Notes under the pieces: model-generated
Told to the model about the DNA's origin: nothing
The model's database searches: none
The model's input: only the letters and a program-made list of their open reading frames with translations
NCBI GenBank assembly: GCA_904063045.1
Contig: CAJFCJ010000010.1
Location: forward strand, 1,054,001-1,118,000
Direction: 5' to 3'
From: Dimorphilus gyrociliatus
Lineage: Eukaryota > Annelida > Polychaeta > Dinophilidae
Length of the DNA stretch: 64,000 nucleotides
Shown: one piece after another, positions 38,718 to 52,593 of the stretch
Layout of the letters: each line of letters begins with the position of its first letter
Numbering within the stretch: the first letter of the stretch is position 1
Made by a program: the position numbers and the translations under genes

Positions 38718-39899
38718 GATCGTTGTCTCAGAGAGCTCCCCTGACTTGCTTGAGAATTAACTACAAAATGAAAAAATTAACACCCTTTCCCCCTTATAAA
38801 TATTCTGCGGTCTCTTTCAAACTTAAAGTACGATTTGTTTGAATGCAAACGGCACGCTTTACAAATAAATTGTAAAAAAGTAAATTTGTTGATTTTTCTA
38901 TAACTTCTGTGATATTTACCCGACAAGGATTGGTTGTCGTGACTCTGTTTTATGAATTTGGATTTTGGAGTGGTGTGAGTTTAGACCTGCTTTATTTATT
39001 TTTTAAAATATATATAAACGTTCATCTATAATTAAATATATGGAAATTTGTCATTGAATACTTAAATTAACAAGAGGGATATAGCTTATATATATATATA
39101 TAATGCTATACATTACGTCACAATATATCACATCCCGCCTTAACATACAGTATAATAATAAACAAAATCCAATAGTGAATATTTTACATCGTGATAAAGT
39201 GAAGAAAGTGTAAAGGCAAATGAAATAAATAAGATTAATATCAAGAAATTCATTGATAAAATAAATTTTATAATCTTATCAATCAATTTTTGCAAAGCTT
39301 TTCAAAAAATTTTCAAAGACTAGTATTGAATTTATCAATATTCACGCGAAATGAAACATAGACGTGTAGGTGATCATTAAACAATTTTATTGGAAACACT
39401 AAAAATTATGTCTTTCGTTTTATATTAGAAGAATATGTTCGTCTCTATTAATAGATAATATTTTTTGAATAAATTAGTACAGTTTAATATTAATAATGTT
39501 TAATGATCACTTGTTTTATTTTATACCATTGACGTAAAAAGTAAAGCAATAAAATTAGACTATAAGCAGTCGACTTATATTGTTTTGATAAAAGATTAAG
39601 TGTAGACTATAATTTTTATGTACGATGGCGTTTCTGAATGTAAATATAGTTATTCACTTACGGTTTATCCAACTATAGTCTCACTTTGGATAAAAAACTA
39701 TTATTCTCAATCCTCAATCACGTGAAAGGTACATATGCATGTAGCAGTAAAATGCTTTTCTCTTATATTGTATTCTTCTCTTTATTTCTTTTACTACGTT
39801 CTAGATCTGCAATAAATCTAAAATTAATACTAGTCGTGAAGCTTCAACTGGAATCAATATATATATAGATATATGTATATATGCGTAGTGTATAGAGTG

Positions 39900-39902
<3 letters not shown>

Positions 39903-39937
<35 letters not shown>
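39903..39937. repeat. TA microsatellite
   Basis: About 17 TA units. Confidence 0.95.
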
Positions 39938-39941
<4 letters not shown>

Positions 39942-41181
39942 CTCGTTATCGTTATTCGGGTTATATTCATTAGGTGAATGTTCAGAAATATGATAGCAGC
40001 GAGTTTAAACTGTAATATCCTCTGAGGAATCGCACTAGCATCTTTTTTAAAGGTCGTATTTCGTTAGACGTTTTATTAGACGTCTAACACTTGGGAAAAT
40101 TATAGTTTGAGTTCAACGACCTGTGTATTATTTTTTTCTCTCATATACATTTCTTTTGTTTTAAGCTGATAAATAAGATTTCTATTACTTGTAGTTATCA
40201 TTATTTCCTTTTTTATTTAATAGTTTATTAAATATATTAGATTTATTTTCATTTTAATGAGAAATTTTAGTAAATCACAATATAAACGATAAATAAATTC
40301 AATAATAAGTTTACTATATTTATTTCGTATTAGATTTTTTAAAGTGAAAAGAATTTAGAATAACTTAAATGTTTCTCTTCCAACTAAAGATGGATGGAAT
40401 ATTCGATAAAATCGTGACATACTGATAAATTCTCGACGAAGCGTTAACTGAGACATTTATAACTAATACTTCAAGTATAATAGGCCTGTATAAATTCTAC
40501 AGAAAAATATATATTGTATATTCATTCGAGCTTGCATAATAAACTGTCAAGAAGTGTTCCAAACCATCGAATCCCTCTTTCGCTTGTTGATAAAAACGTC
40601 CCAGCATCTTTTGAAGTAGATACGATTATTAATAAGGGAATACTATTGTAAGAATAATTATGCCTTTATATCTCAATAAAAGAAAAAAAAAGTCTACTAG
40701 TTTTACTAATGAAAATAAATACTTGGCAATTTGCATATAATTAAACAAAATGTAGACGTCTAGTGCGAAATATACAGTATATTACATATATACATGTATA
40801 TATATATATATATATAAATATGTATATACCTGATTTTTTTCCTCTGAATACAGTATGGAAGGTCTAATAAAAAAAAGGGAAAGACCTTTTCACACCTATA
40901 TAAAAGCAAGATATTTAATATAAGAATAGTTTTCCTGCTTAAAATATGGTATATTTAAATATTTTATGAGCTGAGAAATACATGCAAACTATATTTACAT
41001 AAGTAAATACATATACAAAAAAAAACTAATCTTTTCTTTCTTGATAAATATTTAAACAAATTATTTCAAAAGTTGGTGTTTAATAAAAATTCTTTCCTTA
41101 TGAAATTTATTTTGCCTATTTTATTAATATTAATAAGTAATAAACTATACAATTATTAAGTTTATTAAATATGTATGCATA

Positions 41182-41221
41182 TCTCTCTCTCTCTCTCCTC
41201 TCTCTCTCTATATATATATAT
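41182..41221. repeat. CT then TA compound microsatellite
   Basis: CT tract with one CCTC interruption, then TA units. Confidence 0.95.
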
Positions 41222-41694
41222 GTATAAACATTTATTTCCCTATTATCGACAATTTTATACTTCAGTTTTTAATTAATTATTACAAATAATTTATTAATAT
41301 CTATAATTTTATTATTAACTTTATGTATTGTTCATACGAGACGTATGAGTTTATCTGTGTTTATTTACTTTTGATTTCCCCTTAAATTACAAATATATAT
41401 GTAGTAATCATTAGCGTTATACGAAAACTGCACGTGTCATATTAAGCATACGCAGATTTTTATTTATTCATGTATATGTATTCCCTGAAAGGGTTTCCCA
41501 GTCAAAAGAAAATTTTGATTGGTATTTTACTTTCTGAAAGATTTTATTATATTTTCTTGTTTACAAAGAAGTTTTATATACAATCTTTACAATATAATAT
41601 TTTTCAAATAGGTCATTAGCAACTAATTTGAGCTATGGAAAAGGAATGAGAGATAGATTGATAGTGGGTGAGATAGAGGAATAACTAGATAGTG

Positions 41695-41698
<4 letters not shown>

Positions 41699-41727
<29 letters not shown>
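41699..41727. repeat. GA microsatellite upstream of GPCR 1
   Basis: About 14 GA units, 400 bp before the first GPCR start codon. Confidence 0.95.
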
Positions 41728-41729
<2 letters not shown>

Positions 41730-42121
41730 CAGTGCAAAACAGCTGGTGAGCAACAGGGAAATCTAGGAAGGAGTAGTTGGGAAATTATTCAAATTGAACC
41801 CAGTCTAAATTTTGTTATGTATTTACTTTCAAATGGCTTTAAAACTTATTTTGATAATAGAGTTCTTCGTATTTTAAAAATAATGCAATATGATGGACAA
41901 GGTAGCTTTTATAGCAAAACTTCACTCTCATATTCTTTTGACAAACTTAATCGTTAAATTATAAATAACTATCTCATTACCATTGAACAACGTATAATAA
42001 AATACTACAAGACTATTATATGCTACAATAGCATTTTTTTATAGTTTCTTTCTCTCCTACGCCCTCTCCTTTAACCATCTCCGCTAGACGTCGTTTAAGT
42101 ATTGAGGCCGTCACTGTTGAG

Positions 42122-44095
42122 ATGTCGGCCGAAAGGGATGGAATCATTTATTCAATCAACGAGAGTTTTCCAGAAAATTTTACTTATGAATATCCTTCCA
42201 GCGATCATACATTGAAATGGATGTATTACGCAAGATATTACGCAATTCTCTTTCTAATTTTTGGTGGTTTGATTGGAAATATATTATCTATATTAGTATT
42301 TACTCTAACTCATCTCCGTCAACAAAGTTCAAGCCGATACTTGGCTGTAATGTCTGTTGCAGACAGTGTGTACCTTATATCTATAAGCCTTCATCATTAC
42401 AGCATATATCCTATGCCGACAGCTATTTGCTCTCTTAACTTTTATTTGGGACATATTAGTAGTTTTTTATCTGTTGCCTTCATTGTAGTCTTTACAGTTG
42501 AAAGATACGTTGTTGTACGATATCCTTTTAAAAAGCAGCAATGGTGTTCCCCAAAACGGGCAAACAAAGTGATTGCAATTATATGTGCTCCATCTTTTGC
42601 CATATTTTCGTATTGGCTATGGGCAAGTGGTGCCGAACAATATACATTCGATCCAGATCCAAATTCGGATACAAATTACAACGTCTCTGTTATAAGAATT
42701 TGTGGTCCAAAAATGAGGTATTATTCTCTTCATTCTAACTTTATTTTAGAGAATCTTAACACAGACGAGCTTTAAATAATATAGTATATATTTATATATA
42801 TAGTATATACAGTATAGCCCCTATTCCATAGAATTAATAGAAGTTAAAGTAGCTCTTAAATAGAATTACTCACTTGTTGTTTATCAATTATATATTGTAA
42901 TGCTTCAAAATATACACTGTTTATATATGTGAATGTGTGCATATTAAACATATTTTACATAGAGATAAAATTAAAAGATAGACAGAAAAAGAAATTTCAA
43001 TACTCAAACAGAGTTTCTCATATGCAAATATTTTTTATGCATTTGTACACACACATCCTCATTTGGTAAATAACGATTAAAACTAATAGGAATTGTGAAT
43101 AATAGGCTTTAAAATGATCAGTTAAGTAAAAGATATACTTGTTCAAATGTCCTAAATATCAGAGAAGTTGAGAGAAACCTTAGACGCAATAAATAAGAAT
43201 ATATTTCTTTTTAAGAAAAAGAGACAATTACACAACTTTGATTATAGCATGGATTTTTGTAATAAGTATAAGGAGGTTTCTTAATTCTATGTTTTAATAC
43301 ACTGATACTTACTATATTTCTATTTAAACAGAATTAGAAATACAATTTTTTTATATAGATTTAACTAGCGAGAGAGAGTTAGTTGAATATGTTGTTTTTA
43401 TTTATTTGAAATAATATTCTTCATTTTTTCAACTATATAGATTCAAGACATTTGTTGAATGGGCTCACTACGTGGATGTACTTGTTAGTCACGTTATGCC
43501 GATGATATTCATTGTGATTTTTAATACAAAAATTATAGCAGCAGTCTTACGAATTCGAAGTGGTCGAATTCGAGCTAATTCTGAACAATCAAGTCAAGTG
43601 AGCCTTTATAATTTACATAGTGCAGCTCATAATCGACCAAGGAATGCTCAAATGCATGTGACCCGTGTTCTAGTGATAATTTCAACAGCTTTCGTGGTAC
43701 TCAATTTACCTCAACATCTAGTTCGTTCATACAGTTATGTAAAAAGTCATGTCCAATCAAATTATGCTGCGACTGGAACAGAAATCTTGTTACAGCAGAT
43801 AACGCAATTCATTTATCTATGGCATTTTGCAATCAATTTTTATTTGTACAACGCCTGCAGTAGAACTTTCCAATTGGCCTTAAAGCATTTATTGTCTAAA
43901 TTACGATTTCAATTGATAAAGATTTGCTGCCGGAAAAAGAGAACATTTCAAGATTCTCATAAGTCTGTCTTAATGAGATTAAGATGGAACAAAGTCCCAA
44001 CGTCGAAAAGGAATTCCTCTTCTGTAAGTAGGCAACTAGAGAATGCACTTATTCCGGCTGATAGAAACGGAAAAGACAGTTGGAACAGTCGATAG
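42122..44095 (+). CDS. Peptide-type rhodopsin-family GPCR 1 (2 exons, 416 aa)
   Basis: Exons 42122-42717 and 43441-44095 (intron 723 bp, phase 2); the CDS is 1251 nt. The extracellular N terminus has two N-glycosylation sites (N13, N19). Seven hydrophobic segments follow: TM1 has GN at 52-53, TM2 has Asp81, Cys103 is the conserved extracellular Cys, and TM3 ends in ERY (127-129) followed by VVVRYPF. TM7 has NFYLY in place of NPxxY. The last 70 residues are basic and Ser/Arg-rich. The ERY-RYPF and NFxxY signatures resemble the FMRFamide/myosuppressin receptor group of invertebrates. The ligand is inferred to be a neuropeptide but is not known. Closely related to the receptor at 52594 on the same strand. 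Confidence 0.92.
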
Positions 44096-47000
44096 AAAGT
44101 ATCATTTTTATAGAAGAATACTTTATATTTTGCTGTATAAAATAAATACAAGATTTATCTCTCAACTGTGTAGTTCTTTTTGCAGACTATAAAAAGAAAT
44201 CAGTAAAGAGGAATTTAAAAAACATCTGGAAGGAATAAACGATGAACTGAAGGAGCTAAAAATTATGTGTACTCTTCTCTACACTATTGATACGATTTCA
44301 TTTAAGCAAATATTTCAAATTGTTGCCCGCATTGGGAAATTAAACTGAACCGATTTTCATCTTAAAAAAAGGATGATAAAATTGAATTCACTCATAAATA
44401 TAAGTGATAAGTTGACATAATAATTACAACAGTTCACTTAAAAGTATTTTAAAAAGGATGATGGTCAAAATATGGAGCAAAATTTCTCTTTTATCTAAAA
44501 ATTTTGAAATTATAGCAAATTTCAACGGAAATAAAACCTAAAGGAAACTGCTGACATGCTGATAATTCATTTTAAGAGCAGAAATGAAAGATACGCTATA
44601 AAAAAAACCTTCTTGCTAGTCTACTACAAATTCTCACTGAGTTTTGTGGATATCTTAGTAAAAACATCATAAATAAAAGGAGATACTATCTCGTCTCACC
44701 GAAGAGCGAATATCGTAATATATTAATTGTCACAAATAAAATGTGACTGTGATAATAGAAAAACGAACAGGACAAAACATCTATACATATTTAACATTTA
44801 ATCATTCTTTCTTAACTTTTACTTATCACTTTTGGTAATTGGTAAAACTTTAATTTTGACATAACCATGTGTTTCTTTTTTTACATAGTTTACTGTTTAT
44901 ATACAGTATATACATATAGTTTTGCGTATGGGATAAAAGAATCTTATACCTTTGTTATTTCTTTATAACAATTATTTTAACATTACTGTCTTTCTAAAAA
45001 ATAATTTTGTTCGTGTATTTTACTTGTATTATACTATATATGTATTGTTTTTAAAGCATTTGTTAAACAAGGCAACATTTATTGAATACTTGAAGAACAT
45101 GAATAAATATACCTTTTCTATAATTATTTCTTATCTAAATGACAAGAACTAATTGATAGAAACTATCAAGAGAATTATGTAATATCTGATAAAAAGTTGC
45201 GTAGCTGGTATTTTTATAGTACAGACTCTTTGAAAAGCAAGATATTTATCAATCTATTTAAGTTTTATTTATGTAACCCGCTACATTTTCTTTAAAGACG
45301 AGAGAAGACAAAAGGAAATATATACTGTATTTAGTAGAGGAAGGAAAGATAGAAGGGAACTATTTATAAGCAAATTTACTCTTACCCTCCAAAAAGACTC
45401 TTATTCGTCATTCTATTTTACTAGATAATAATTTAGCAAACTAACACTTTCTCTTTTAATATCAAATTATAGATTGTCAGATAGAGTAGTTTTTTTTGAA
45501 TATTTGACAAGAATATCATTCTAATTTGTTAATAGAGTAGAAATTTGATGAACTGCAAAACAGTCTTTGTCAATAAGTTATTGAATCAAAATAATTCAAT
45601 TGTTAAATCCTAAAGGATAGTCTTTTTTGAAATTTAAAAACTAATAATAGGTAACTCTTTTCATATGTCTATATGTGCATTTTGTGAAGAGTAGATGGTA
45701 TAGGTCTATATATTCTCTTGGAAGATCATGATTGAAAGAGTATTTTTAGGAGAAGATTTATATTTGTAAGAAATAATTCTAATTTTATTAGTAGAAAACT
45801 ATTTATTAAAATAAAAGATACAATTCATTGGCAGGGAATTAAGAGAGAATTTTGAAATTGGTTAGCCTAATCAATAAGAAACCATTGAAATATATATTGA
45901 ATTGGAAACAATGGCAAATGTATAGCGCTTTATATTTAGACAAAAGCCAATAGACTGTTCACAAGTTTATAATATGATAAGGTGTGAAAAATGCTAAATG
46001 AATGTTTTTCGATTGAGTACGGTATAATTAGTACAGAACAATCTTATTTGTGAGAGTAAAGAGGATGATGCTGATAGTACCCTGTGGGCCAAATAGGTTA
46101 CTGTACTGGGAGAATATTGCTTTTTATTACTTAACTATGCTAATGAGAGCATTAATTTTTATAAAAAAAAGAAGAGAAAGAAGAGTTACCTTAATGTAAG
46201 ACATTAATTTCAACTGAAAACTATAAATTTCCCTCTATTCCCCTTTCGAATGCTTTATGTGTTTTGGCCTTTAATTTATTGTTACTTTAATTTTGTGATC
46301 CTATTGCTCAAAGAATAAGTTAATTATTCCCAGTTTCCATTGAAGATACATGCTTTTTCTTTTCTATAATGGAAAGCTGAAAGTTAGCGTTAGGGCAGCC
46401 TTCAGCAGTGTTCCAAAGTAACCTGTTGTAAAAAATTAGGGCAATAGTGGAAAAAATTTCCAAGAAATATCCGTCCTTTTCTTTTTTCCCATCTTCTCTC
46501 GCTTTATGATTAAGGAACTTTTACTAAAAACCAAAATTGGAACCGATTATAGAGAAATTTCGTACTCATTGTAGAATCTTTAGAAATAATTATAATTATA
46601 CTGCTCTTATATATACATTTAACTAAAAAAAGAAGAATCATGATAACAAAAAAACATTCTCTTATAGCTAAAAAAAGCTTAAATTAGTAGTTTCGTCAAT
46701 AGATTGCTATTTATAGAAAATAAACATATTTTTTTTTCTAATTTATTCTCTACGATATTTCGTAATAAATCCATGAACACAATTATTAGCGTCACAGGGA
46801 GGCAGCTAGCAAAAGAGGAAATGCCTTTTATCTTTTTTTAAATCCATTTCCGAATAGTCATTGAAAAAGAAGAATATTCATTATATAATACTTGTAAATA
46901 CTACAGTATATACATATATATTAATATAAAAAAAAACATTATAAGCCTATGAATTATCTGGTATTTGAATAGAATAAAATATTTCATTTAAATTAGTTAG

Positions 47001-47927
47001 ACAATCATCTCAATACTATTCAATCTAGATGTTTTATATAGCATAATGTTTCTTTACTTGGAAAAATAATTTGTTAATTTTGTGGAATAACATAATACTT
47101 GTTGACTCTAAATATTATTATCTTTTCCTAATCAAGCAACAAATGGATATTATATTGACTTGTTGTCACTGATCTTTTTCTCGCAAAATGATATAATGAA
47201 TTTTAGGAGTAGAATACTATCATAAAGGGATTTTTTTTTCCTTTTTAAGGATATACTTCATATGGAGAGCAAAGAAGGGAAATTTTGCTAGTCCTTTACC
47301 ATTCTCTCGCCTCTTGGCAGTTAGTAATTAAGGCACTTTCCCTTCTTTGAAAGAAGAAGATATAAGTATACCGAATTCTTTGACATGTGTAAAATTGACA
47401 ACCAGAAATGGTAATAAAAACTATTCATATCTCTTTTTAATTTATTACGAGTAAAATTAAATTTCTATGAGTATCCCTGATTGGCCTGTTGTCGTTGCTG
47501 CGTAGTATATACTTGAATATGCAACTGTATATGTAAACTAAAAATGTCATGGTAAATATGTGCAATGATCGAATTATTTTCATTATGATTTTAATCTTTA
47601 TTTTTTCAATATAACAACTAATTCACGCTCTTACTGTAAAAATAAATCTTATTAATAAAAGTATAACTTGGACGTTTTTACATTGGTTTCTTAATAGTTT
47701 TATTTTATTTCGGTATTTTTAAGTATATAATATAACATACTATTTTTAAACAATCACCCTTTTTTATGGGAATATGAACGAAAAGTTGATTTCATTGTCC
47801 TAAAAATACTCAATCTATAAAGATGTTAGTAACCTTTGAGAAGGTGATACTTTATATTAACATCTAGAAATCGCTCTTTTGAAATCATTATAATATTCTA
47901 AAAGAGTCAGATGGAGAAAGTCAGATA

Positions 47928-47931
<4 letters not shown>

Positions 47932-47970
<39 letters not shown>
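47932..47970. repeat. GA microsatellite
   Basis: About 19 GA units. Confidence 0.95.
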
Positions 47971-47972
<2 letters not shown>

Positions 47973-50900
47973 AAAGAAGGAAAAAAAGTGATAGCAAATG
48001 AATGAACATTACTTCTTAATTAGAGTTGTCTTAAGTCAATATAATTAAATTCTTTTCAGGGGAAAGATTAAAGCTAAGCCTGTTATTTGATAAGACATCA
48101 CAATTCAAATCCTACTATTTGTATAAGTATGCGATGACGGATTCATTACAATAATGAAAATTATTTACAGGAATCCTCATTCGGCCTTCTTGGGAATAAT
48201 TTGTCTGTTATTGAAATATGAAGATAAGTAATCTATAAATGATACAAAAGAAGTTGCACGTAGGCAACAATACATTGGATACCTATCAAGTTTTGCATGA
48301 CCTCTTCTGGGAAATAAGTACCCTAATTTCCATAATTGCTCCTGGTATATTTTATGTGGAAAAGTCCGAAATCTCATATAAGAATTTTCCCTCAGCTATC
48401 ATGCCAACGTTTTCGAAACACAAAAAAAGAGCTACAAGGAATAAGCTATTTTTTACACTGGAAATCCATAGCTTTACTATATTCTCTATTTTATTATTTA
48501 CCTTGAAGACCAAAAGGATTGTTATATTACTGTTGTATCGAAAACCATTTCCCAGAAAATGTCGAAAGCGATATTAGTATCTGTACATTTAACAACGCTA
48601 ACAGCATAAAGTAGAATGTCAATTAATCAAGATTTTAAGGCTTTCCATATATCATGAAATTTCATGTTCACAAAGCCAACGTGACATTCACTCATGAAAT
48701 TTATGTTATAGAATCTTTATGCTCAATGTGTAAGAATTCAAATTAGTATATAATTTTGTAATTTAATAGAGAACATTCGATAAAATTCACTCTAGCTCAT
48801 AATTAGACATGAAAGGAATACAATTTGATACATAATAATTTCAAAAGTTAACTATGTATGCTTTGATGATATTGAGAACACCTCTAAATTAAATTTCTTA
48901 AACGAGAAGATGTTTATTTAAGTGACAGTAGATTGTATTATAGAAATAAAGAAAAAAATTCCCTGTAGGAGATTTTCTAAATTTTCTTGACATGTTAAGA
49001 GAAAGTACCAGAAGAATCAAATAAGTTGGTTCACTAACGTCAATAAAATTTAAGTTGAAGCTCGTCGTAGCCCTTTTATCCTAGACATCTTGAAATTGGT
49101 CTGTACAAATTATACTTCTCAAACGAATGGTAATAATCCTCCTTCATTTATCTCAGCACTATTTTAGTTACAAACAATTTTCAGTGACACGTAAAAAATA
49201 AACACAGGAAGATAATACTTAAATTTTTTTCTTAGAAAATTTTCTCATTATGTAAATGATGCTATCGTTAAAAGAAAGATGTTTACTAAAGTCTTTTTTA
49301 TTAGACAGTTGCTTCCAAATATTAGAATTTAACTATTTCTGATTAATTACATAACATTGCCGTTAAATTAATGTCCGACCTTGAAGTAATTTATACACTT
49401 AATAAGTTTTCCAGGTAAAGGAATAGTTTCTAGAAACAATTTATCTATCTTCGGATATATAAGAAATTAATTCAAGCACAACTTGCCTAGTTTCAAACCA
49501 TTAATATAATAGTACTATTCTTAACCAAGAAAGATAAGATGACAGGAAGAGGATAATTCCTTGTGAGTCCTTGTTTTGTACGATATTTTTCTTTATGATT
49601 GTTTAAATATTAAATATTGTTTTATCGCAAAATGTCTTTTTAAATAGAATATAAAGAAAGTCAGTTGTATATAACAAAAATGAGAAATTATTGATTTTTC
49701 TATATTGGATAGACACTAGATTCTTATAATTCCGCATGTTTTCCCTCTAGTGGTTTTATAACTAATAGCATATGCTTTTACAGTTCATAAATATAGGGAA
49801 ATGTATAAACAGATTTTTTAGATCACTATAATTGGACTCCCTCCTCACACTTTCTCCCTACTTTCACTAATTCTTTCCTCTCTCTCCATCTTTCCATTTT
49901 CCTTTCTTTTCTCAGCTCCAATTAATTGTATTTTAAAATATATATATCCTAATTGTCCTAAATTCATACGAATAATTATTAGATAAGTAGCTACTTACAC
50001 AGTAAAAAAAGAAAAAAAAAATGATTGTTTTATTTATTATTTATCTATTCATTCCCCAAACAATAAATGATGGTTGCGAGAATCCTTTATTTCTTTATTT
50101 ACAAAAAAAGAGAGAAAAAAGTAAAAGCTAACTCAATTTCTTTTTTATTCTGTATTCTATTTAAACTTTGTGTTTTTTGTGGACCAACATTAAGAAATCT
50201 AAAGCTACTTTATCGACCCAAATTTCGTGATGACTCACAAAAAATCTTCTACTTGCTTTATCATATACTTATTTCAACTAATCCTTTATTCCACCTCTTC
50301 CTTTCTTTATATATGTAAAAAATAAATTTATATATTTTTTTCCAATGTCCTATCTTTCTTTTTTTGGGTTGTTTTTTAATTCTACTAAATTGTCTATTCA
50401 GAAAAACTGTTTGCATTGTATTTGAATGAAGCGCAGTCTCTATCCTTCAGTCACCTCAAGTTCTCAACCTGTAACACTAATAGAATTTTGATTAAAAAAT
50501 TGGACTTTTTTCTGATCGAATGTCTCTTCTTGGCAGAGAATAATAATTAGTTATGAAAAAATTCATCTTCAGTGCTAATATCTTGAATGACCACTTCAAA
50601 ACAATAGCTAAGAAACAAAATAAAAGATAGATGAATAGATAGACAATTTTAAGTGTTAGAAAGGAGAAATAAGAAATTAACAATATGTACAATGAGGTAA
50701 AAGGATGATATATAGCATAAAAAGAGAATGCTTTAAATAATAGAAAAAACTGTTATACTGTTATTTATATTCGCCTTAAGCAAAGTCGCTGTATAGAATA
50801 TTTAAGAAAAATATGTGCCATTATTCATCTAGTCATTGTAGACGATACATAATAATAGATAATGCCGAAAGAGATTCCTATGATTATAATAATCCGTTAT

Positions 50901-52495
50901 ATGCAGTTATTCTAAATACTATGAATTAACATAAACCCTTTACTTTTTATGTAATTTTTGTAATTTTCTTAAGTTAACAATTAAAATTTAACAAATCTCT
51001 TGTTATTTACCAATGGTAAAATTTGACTACGTGATTAATATACGGAATTAGTATTAATATTGTTAGCACCAAGGTCAGGGTTACTAAATCAATCCAATAT
51101 TATATCGGGAATATTTACAATATATCTAAGCACACATTGCTGCGGAGGTATATGCAAGATATACACAGCTATTAAAACAAAAACACAATAACTTTTAATC
51201 ATCTCTTGTAGTCTCTCAGTAATTATACACCTAATTTTTAACAGAAGTGTCAAGCTTAATTGTTGAAGAGTTAACACTAAATTTACAAAGAAAATGAAGA
51301 TAAAAGACTATAGAATAAAGCATAAAGAATTCTAGTTAAATAGTCCAGTTACTATAAAACTGAGTATTTATAGACTGAAGAGAGAATAATTTGTCACATT
51401 TAGCTTTCACTGTATAAAAATAAACATTCTAATTTCTATTTATTAAGTTTAAAATAAATAAAAAGGATTCGCACAATACATATTTTTTAATTTTTTACTA
51501 TTAATTAAAGATTGCAAGAGCAAGAACCACTCAGTCATATTAATTTCCTTTACCTTGAAGCATGTATGGCTTTAAAAGGGGTAAAACTAGGACCTTATTT
51601 AGTCGATCAAAGCCTTTAATTATAATAATAAAAATAACAAAAAATGTTGATTTTAGATCATTCTTAACTATTTTAAATTTAATAGAATTTTCAAGTTTCT
51701 TATTACACGCTTTGACTTAAGGAATTTTTTCATGGGAATCTAGACGGTATAAAGACCCTTCACCTTTGACCCTTTCCATCCAGCTAGCAAATTTTAACCT
51801 TTTGTATATTTTACATTTACAGTATTGTATAGTATATAAACTGCATTGGCGTTTTGTTTTTGTTAAAGTTAAATGTTGTGTCATAAATATTCATACTACA
51901 AATGGATAGATTTATACATCTCAGTCTGCCTTTCTGATCTAACCCTTTTAAATACCCGTCTACTTTCTTGACAACTGACGTAGATGCATCAAAATTTGAG
52001 GGTAAGACTCTAACCCTCTTCAATTTAGACTACTTTTAATCTTCCCTATATGCATATATTTCTATGAATTTTTCTTTTCTATTCTTTTGTTTGGTCAATA
52101 AAGAAAATAAAATAGTCCCTTTACTATTTGATCTAAAATGTACTTGATTAGTTCATACCAGTATTTTACTTGAGTATTTAGGAATTTGTCGACAAATGAT
52201 CCACTTACTCCCTTTCCATAGGAGTTTCTAGATAAAAGTATTGACAAAAAAAGGAGAGATGCAAATGAAAGGGAGTGACTTTTAAAAGCATTTACGATTT
52301 AAGTATACGGGGCTAGGCAGATAATAATATAAAACTCGTGAATATACGGAGAATTAGAATTTTATTTAAATTAGAAGGTGAAATATTAATAACCTTGATA
52401 GAAAAATATTATTTATAAAAACATTATTTGTTAATAACGGCCAATTTATTCAATCAATAAAGCCGGTCTAAACGGTAATAAATATAAAAAAGTGC

Positions 52496-52503
52496 TATAA
52501 AAA
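52496..52503 (+). promoter_or_regulatory. Possible TATA box of GPCR 2
   Basis: TATAAAAA, 91 nt before the ATG at 52594. In such AT-rich sequence a chance match is likely. Confidence 0.3.
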
Positions 52504-52593
52504 TTATAACATAACCTTGCCCAATTCCATTATCCATTTGTAATCATAAGAGGCCGCAACATCATCGGACGATAAAGCATACTTTAATCTTCA

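Larger units (their letters stand above)
38718..42121. other. Spacer between the 117-aa gene and GPCR 1
   Basis: 3.4 kb of AT-rich DNA. It includes TA microsatellites, an interrupted CT/TA tract, a GA tract and one GATGGCG motif (39624-39630). No supported exon. Confidence 0.5.
44096..52593. other. Spacer between the two GPCR genes, 8.4 kb
   Basis: Mostly AT-rich, without supported genes. It contains a long GA microsatellite (47932-47970) and overlapping opposite-strand open frames at 48177-48577 that I cannot assign. A short frame at 51199 (minus) starts with a hydrophobic leader, but no further exon could be linked to it. Confidence 0.5.

Noticed and set aside
51089-51277. Minus-strand frame with a hydrophobic leader (ATG near 51199)
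   Set aside because: Only about 37 residues after the ATG and no supported second exon; hydrophobic chance frames are common in AT-rich DNA.
51817-52023. Minus-strand 68-codon frame
   Set aside because: Starts at a non-ATG codon, with no acceptor-donor pair in phase and no recognisable family.
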